Assembly (NCBI GenBank): GCA_009925965.1
Contig: RFPW01000127.1
Span: 1-6,541 of the forward strand
Direction: 5' to 3'
From: Betaproteobacteria bacterium
GTDB taxonomy: Bacteria > Pseudomonadota > Gammaproteobacteria > Burkholderiales > Burkholderiaceae_E
Length of the DNA stretch: 6,541 nucleotides
The notes below the pieces were generated by a model that had not been told where the DNA came from, did not search any database, and saw nothing but the letters and a program-made list of their open reading frames with translations. A program made the position numbers and the translations under genes. The number at the start of each line of letters is the position of its first letter. Positions within the stretch are counted from its first letter, which is position 1. This document shows positions 5,335 through 6,541 of the stretch, piece by piece.

Positions 5335-6480
5335 AGCTTCTTTTTATTGGCGATTCTGACCACCCTGAGTGCGTGTGCTCCCACCCGCCTCTCGGAGCCG
5401 GTCGGCTACGGCTGGCAGGCGCTGCGCGGCCATTTGCATGTGTTGGCTGAGGCGAGGCCCCTGCAGGAATGGCTGGACGACCCGGCCACTGGCCCGGCAC
5501 TGCGCGATCGCTTGCTCTTGGTGCAGGACATTCGCAGCTTCGCTTCAAAAGAGCTTGGTCTGCCCGATAACCGGAGTTACCGCAGTTATGCCGACCTCAA
5601 GCGTCCTTATGCGGTCTGGAATGTGTTCGCGGCGCCAGAATTGTCTTTGCAGCTGGATACCTGGTGTTTCCCGGTGGTGGGCTGTATCAGTTATCGTGGT
5701 TATTATGACCAGGCGCAAGCTCGTCAATTCGCGGACCGGCTGGCTGTAGATGGACGGGAGGTCCACGTCGGCGGCGTCCCTGCGTATTCAACGCTAGGGT
5801 TTACACCCGATCCGGTACTCAATACCTTCATCGGTTTGCCGGATGGAGAGCTCGCCCGATTGGTATTTCATGAACTCGCCCATCAGGTGGTCTACGTCGA
5901 CGATGACTCGATGTTCAACGAATCGTTTGCGACCGCGGTCGAGGTGGCTGGCGTCGAGCGATGGCTTGCGACCCGCGATTCAGCGACCCGCGAGCGCTAT
6001 GCACTCTATGCCGGGCGGCGGCAGGACTTTCTGACTTTACTGCGTGCGGCGCGCTCCAGCTTGGACGCGCTCTACCGGAGCGAGCAGCTGGAAGCGCAGA
6101 AACGCGAGGGCAAGCGCGTGCTGCAATGCCAGCTTCAAAAGGCCTATCAAACCTTGCGTAATGGGCCTTGGGGCGGCTACTCAGGCTACGACCGTTTTTT
6201 TGCGAAGCCACCCAACAATGCCCAGTTGGCCGCGGTAGGCACTTATGACGAGTTGGTTCCCGGTTTCCTGGCCATGTTGCGTGATGCCGATCCGGCTGGG
6301 ACAAGGCCTTTGGTCCCGTTTTTCGATCGGGTACGGGTCCTTGCCAAGGAGTCCCGGGCGACCCGGCGGGCGACTTTGGCGAATTTGGGGAATTTGGCGA
6401 CTGTGGCCATGGACGCTCGGCTCAACCCGGGAAAACCCCTTTTCGATCCTTCATCGTTCTGTGACGTTCGCACGCTATGA
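5329..6480 (+). CDS. Lipoprotein metallopeptidase, predicted aminopeptidase family (COG4324-like)
   Basis: A 383-residue zinc peptidase exported and anchored as a lipoprotein. The N-terminus is a short hydrophobic signal with lipobox LSAC, so C16 would be lipidated. Residue 17 is Ala rather than Asp, which favours sorting to the outer membrane. Conserved blocks follow: VGYGWQ (25-30), PYAVWNVFAAPE (93-104), CFPVVGCISYRGYYD (113-127) and VGGVPAYSTLGF (147-158). The zinc motif is HELAH (H181, E182, H185), and NESFA (197-201) provides E198 as likely third ligand, as in gluzincins. This pattern matches the 'predicted aminopeptidase' proteins common in proteobacteria; I know of no experimentally defined substrate. 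The C-terminal half is mostly helical, with NNAQLA at 296-301. The start is GTG in the right direct repeat, one base after the toxin stop. That start gives a complete signal peptide. The next gene begins 26 bases downstream. Confidence 0.9.
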   Translation: MRSFFLLAILTTLSACAPTRLSEPVGYGWQALRGHLHVLAEARPLQEWLDDPATGPALRDRLLLVQDIRSFASKELGLPDNRSYRSYADLKRPYAVWNVFAAPELSLQLDTWCFPVVGCISYRGYYDQAQARQFADRLAVDGREVHVGGVPAYSTLGFTPDPVLNTFIGLPDGELARLVFHELAHQVVYVDDDSMFNESFATAVEVAGVERWLATRDSATRERYALYAGRRQDFLTLLRAARSSLDALYRSEQLEAQKREGKRVLQCQLQKAYQTLRNGPWGGYSGYDRFFAKPPNNAQLAAVGTYDELVPGFLAMLRDADPAGTRPLVPFFDRVRVLAKESRATRRATLANLGNLATVAMDARLNPGKPLFDPSSFCDVRTL

Positions 6481-6481
6481 T
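6476..6481 (+). promoter_or_regulatory. Possible -10 element upstream of fadD
   Basis: TATGAT overlaps the stop codon of the lipoprotein gene and sits 25 bases before the ATG at 6507. No convincing -35 element is seen 16 to 18 bases upstream, so it may be chance or an activator-dependent promoter. Confidence 0.2.
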
Positions 6482-6496
6482 CGCCCCAAGGCTTTG

Positions 6497-6501
6497 AGGA
6501 G
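6497..6501 (+). promoter_or_regulatory. Ribosome binding site of the fadD-like gene
   Basis: AGGAG, five bases before the ATG at 6507, is the strongest Shine-Dalgarno in the window and supports a real gene starting there even though only 11 codons are visible. Confidence 0.75.
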
Positions 6502-6506
6502 AAATC

Positions 6507-6541
6507 ATGGAACGCTTCTGGTTGAAGCATTACCCGGCGGG
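6507..6541 (+). CDS. fadD: Probable long-chain fatty acid-CoA ligase FadD, 5' end only
   Basis: Only the first 11 full codons are present, reading MERFWLKHYPA and then, most likely, glycine. FadD proteins of gammaproteobacteria begin with a very similar pattern (M-E-K/R-F/V-W-L-x-x-Y-P), so this is probably the acyl-CoA synthetase that activates long-chain fatty acids for beta-oxidation. The strong AGGAG upstream supports the start. With so few residues the identification is from memory of the family N-terminus and should be treated as likely, not certain. It runs off the right edge. Confidence 0.6.
   Translation, partial: MERFWLKHYPA

Noticed and set aside
6298..6323. GGGAC...GTCCC hairpin followed by G and five T, resembling a terminator.
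   Set aside because: It is inside the lipoprotein coding region, about 160 bases before its end. The stem is only 5 bp with a large loop, so it is probably coincidental.
6461..6475. GTGACGTTCGC near the end of the lipoprotein gene, partly like the 19-bp repeat.
   Set aside because: The similarity covers about 11 bases with a mismatch and lacks the CCTAGG half, so it is likely chance.

Overview
The window looks like a moderately GC-rich gammaproteobacterial chromosome. This rests on the type of 5S rRNA tail, the close match of the biotin synthase to the enterobacterial enzyme, a DinJ/YafQ-type toxin-antitoxin pair and the start of a FadD-like gene. No species can be named from the sequence alone.

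Layout. Positions 1-50 are the 3' end of a 5S rRNA, the last gene of an rRNA operon coming from the left. It is followed by a strong hairpin terminator (61-93) that also has a T-tract on the other strand. Converging on it from the right is a two-gene minus-strand operon: an M20-family amidohydrolase (2428 to 1238) followed after 7 bases by biotin synthase bioB (1230 to 211). A 91-base divergent intergenic region (2429-2519) separates this operon from a rightward series of genes. These are a cytoplasmic molybdopterin oxidoreductase with an N-terminal [4Fe-4S] motif (2520-4697), a DinJ/RelB-type antitoxin (4775-5041), an overlapping YafQ-type toxin (5028-5327), a lipoprotein metallopeptidase of the predicted-aminopeptidase family (5329-6480), and the first 11 codons of a probable fadD (from 6507).

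The most notable structure is a 19-bp direct repeat with one mismatch (4690-4708 and 5316-5334) that brackets the toxin-antitoxin module exactly. The left copy contains the stop codon of the oxidoreductase. The right copy contains the end of the toxin, its stop codon, a possible ribosome binding site and the GTG start of the lipoprotein gene. The simplest reading is that the toxin-antitoxin module was inserted between two formerly adjacent genes. It has its own good sigma70-type promoter (TTGCTT-17-TACAAT) overlapped by two inverted repeats that could be antitoxin operators.

A second oddity is a 15-bp tandem repeat inside the oxidoreductase gene that codes for a Ser/Thr-rich linker. The remaining genes are recognisable housekeeping or accessory metabolic genes. 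I see no CRISPR array, insertion sequence, tRNA or phage gene.
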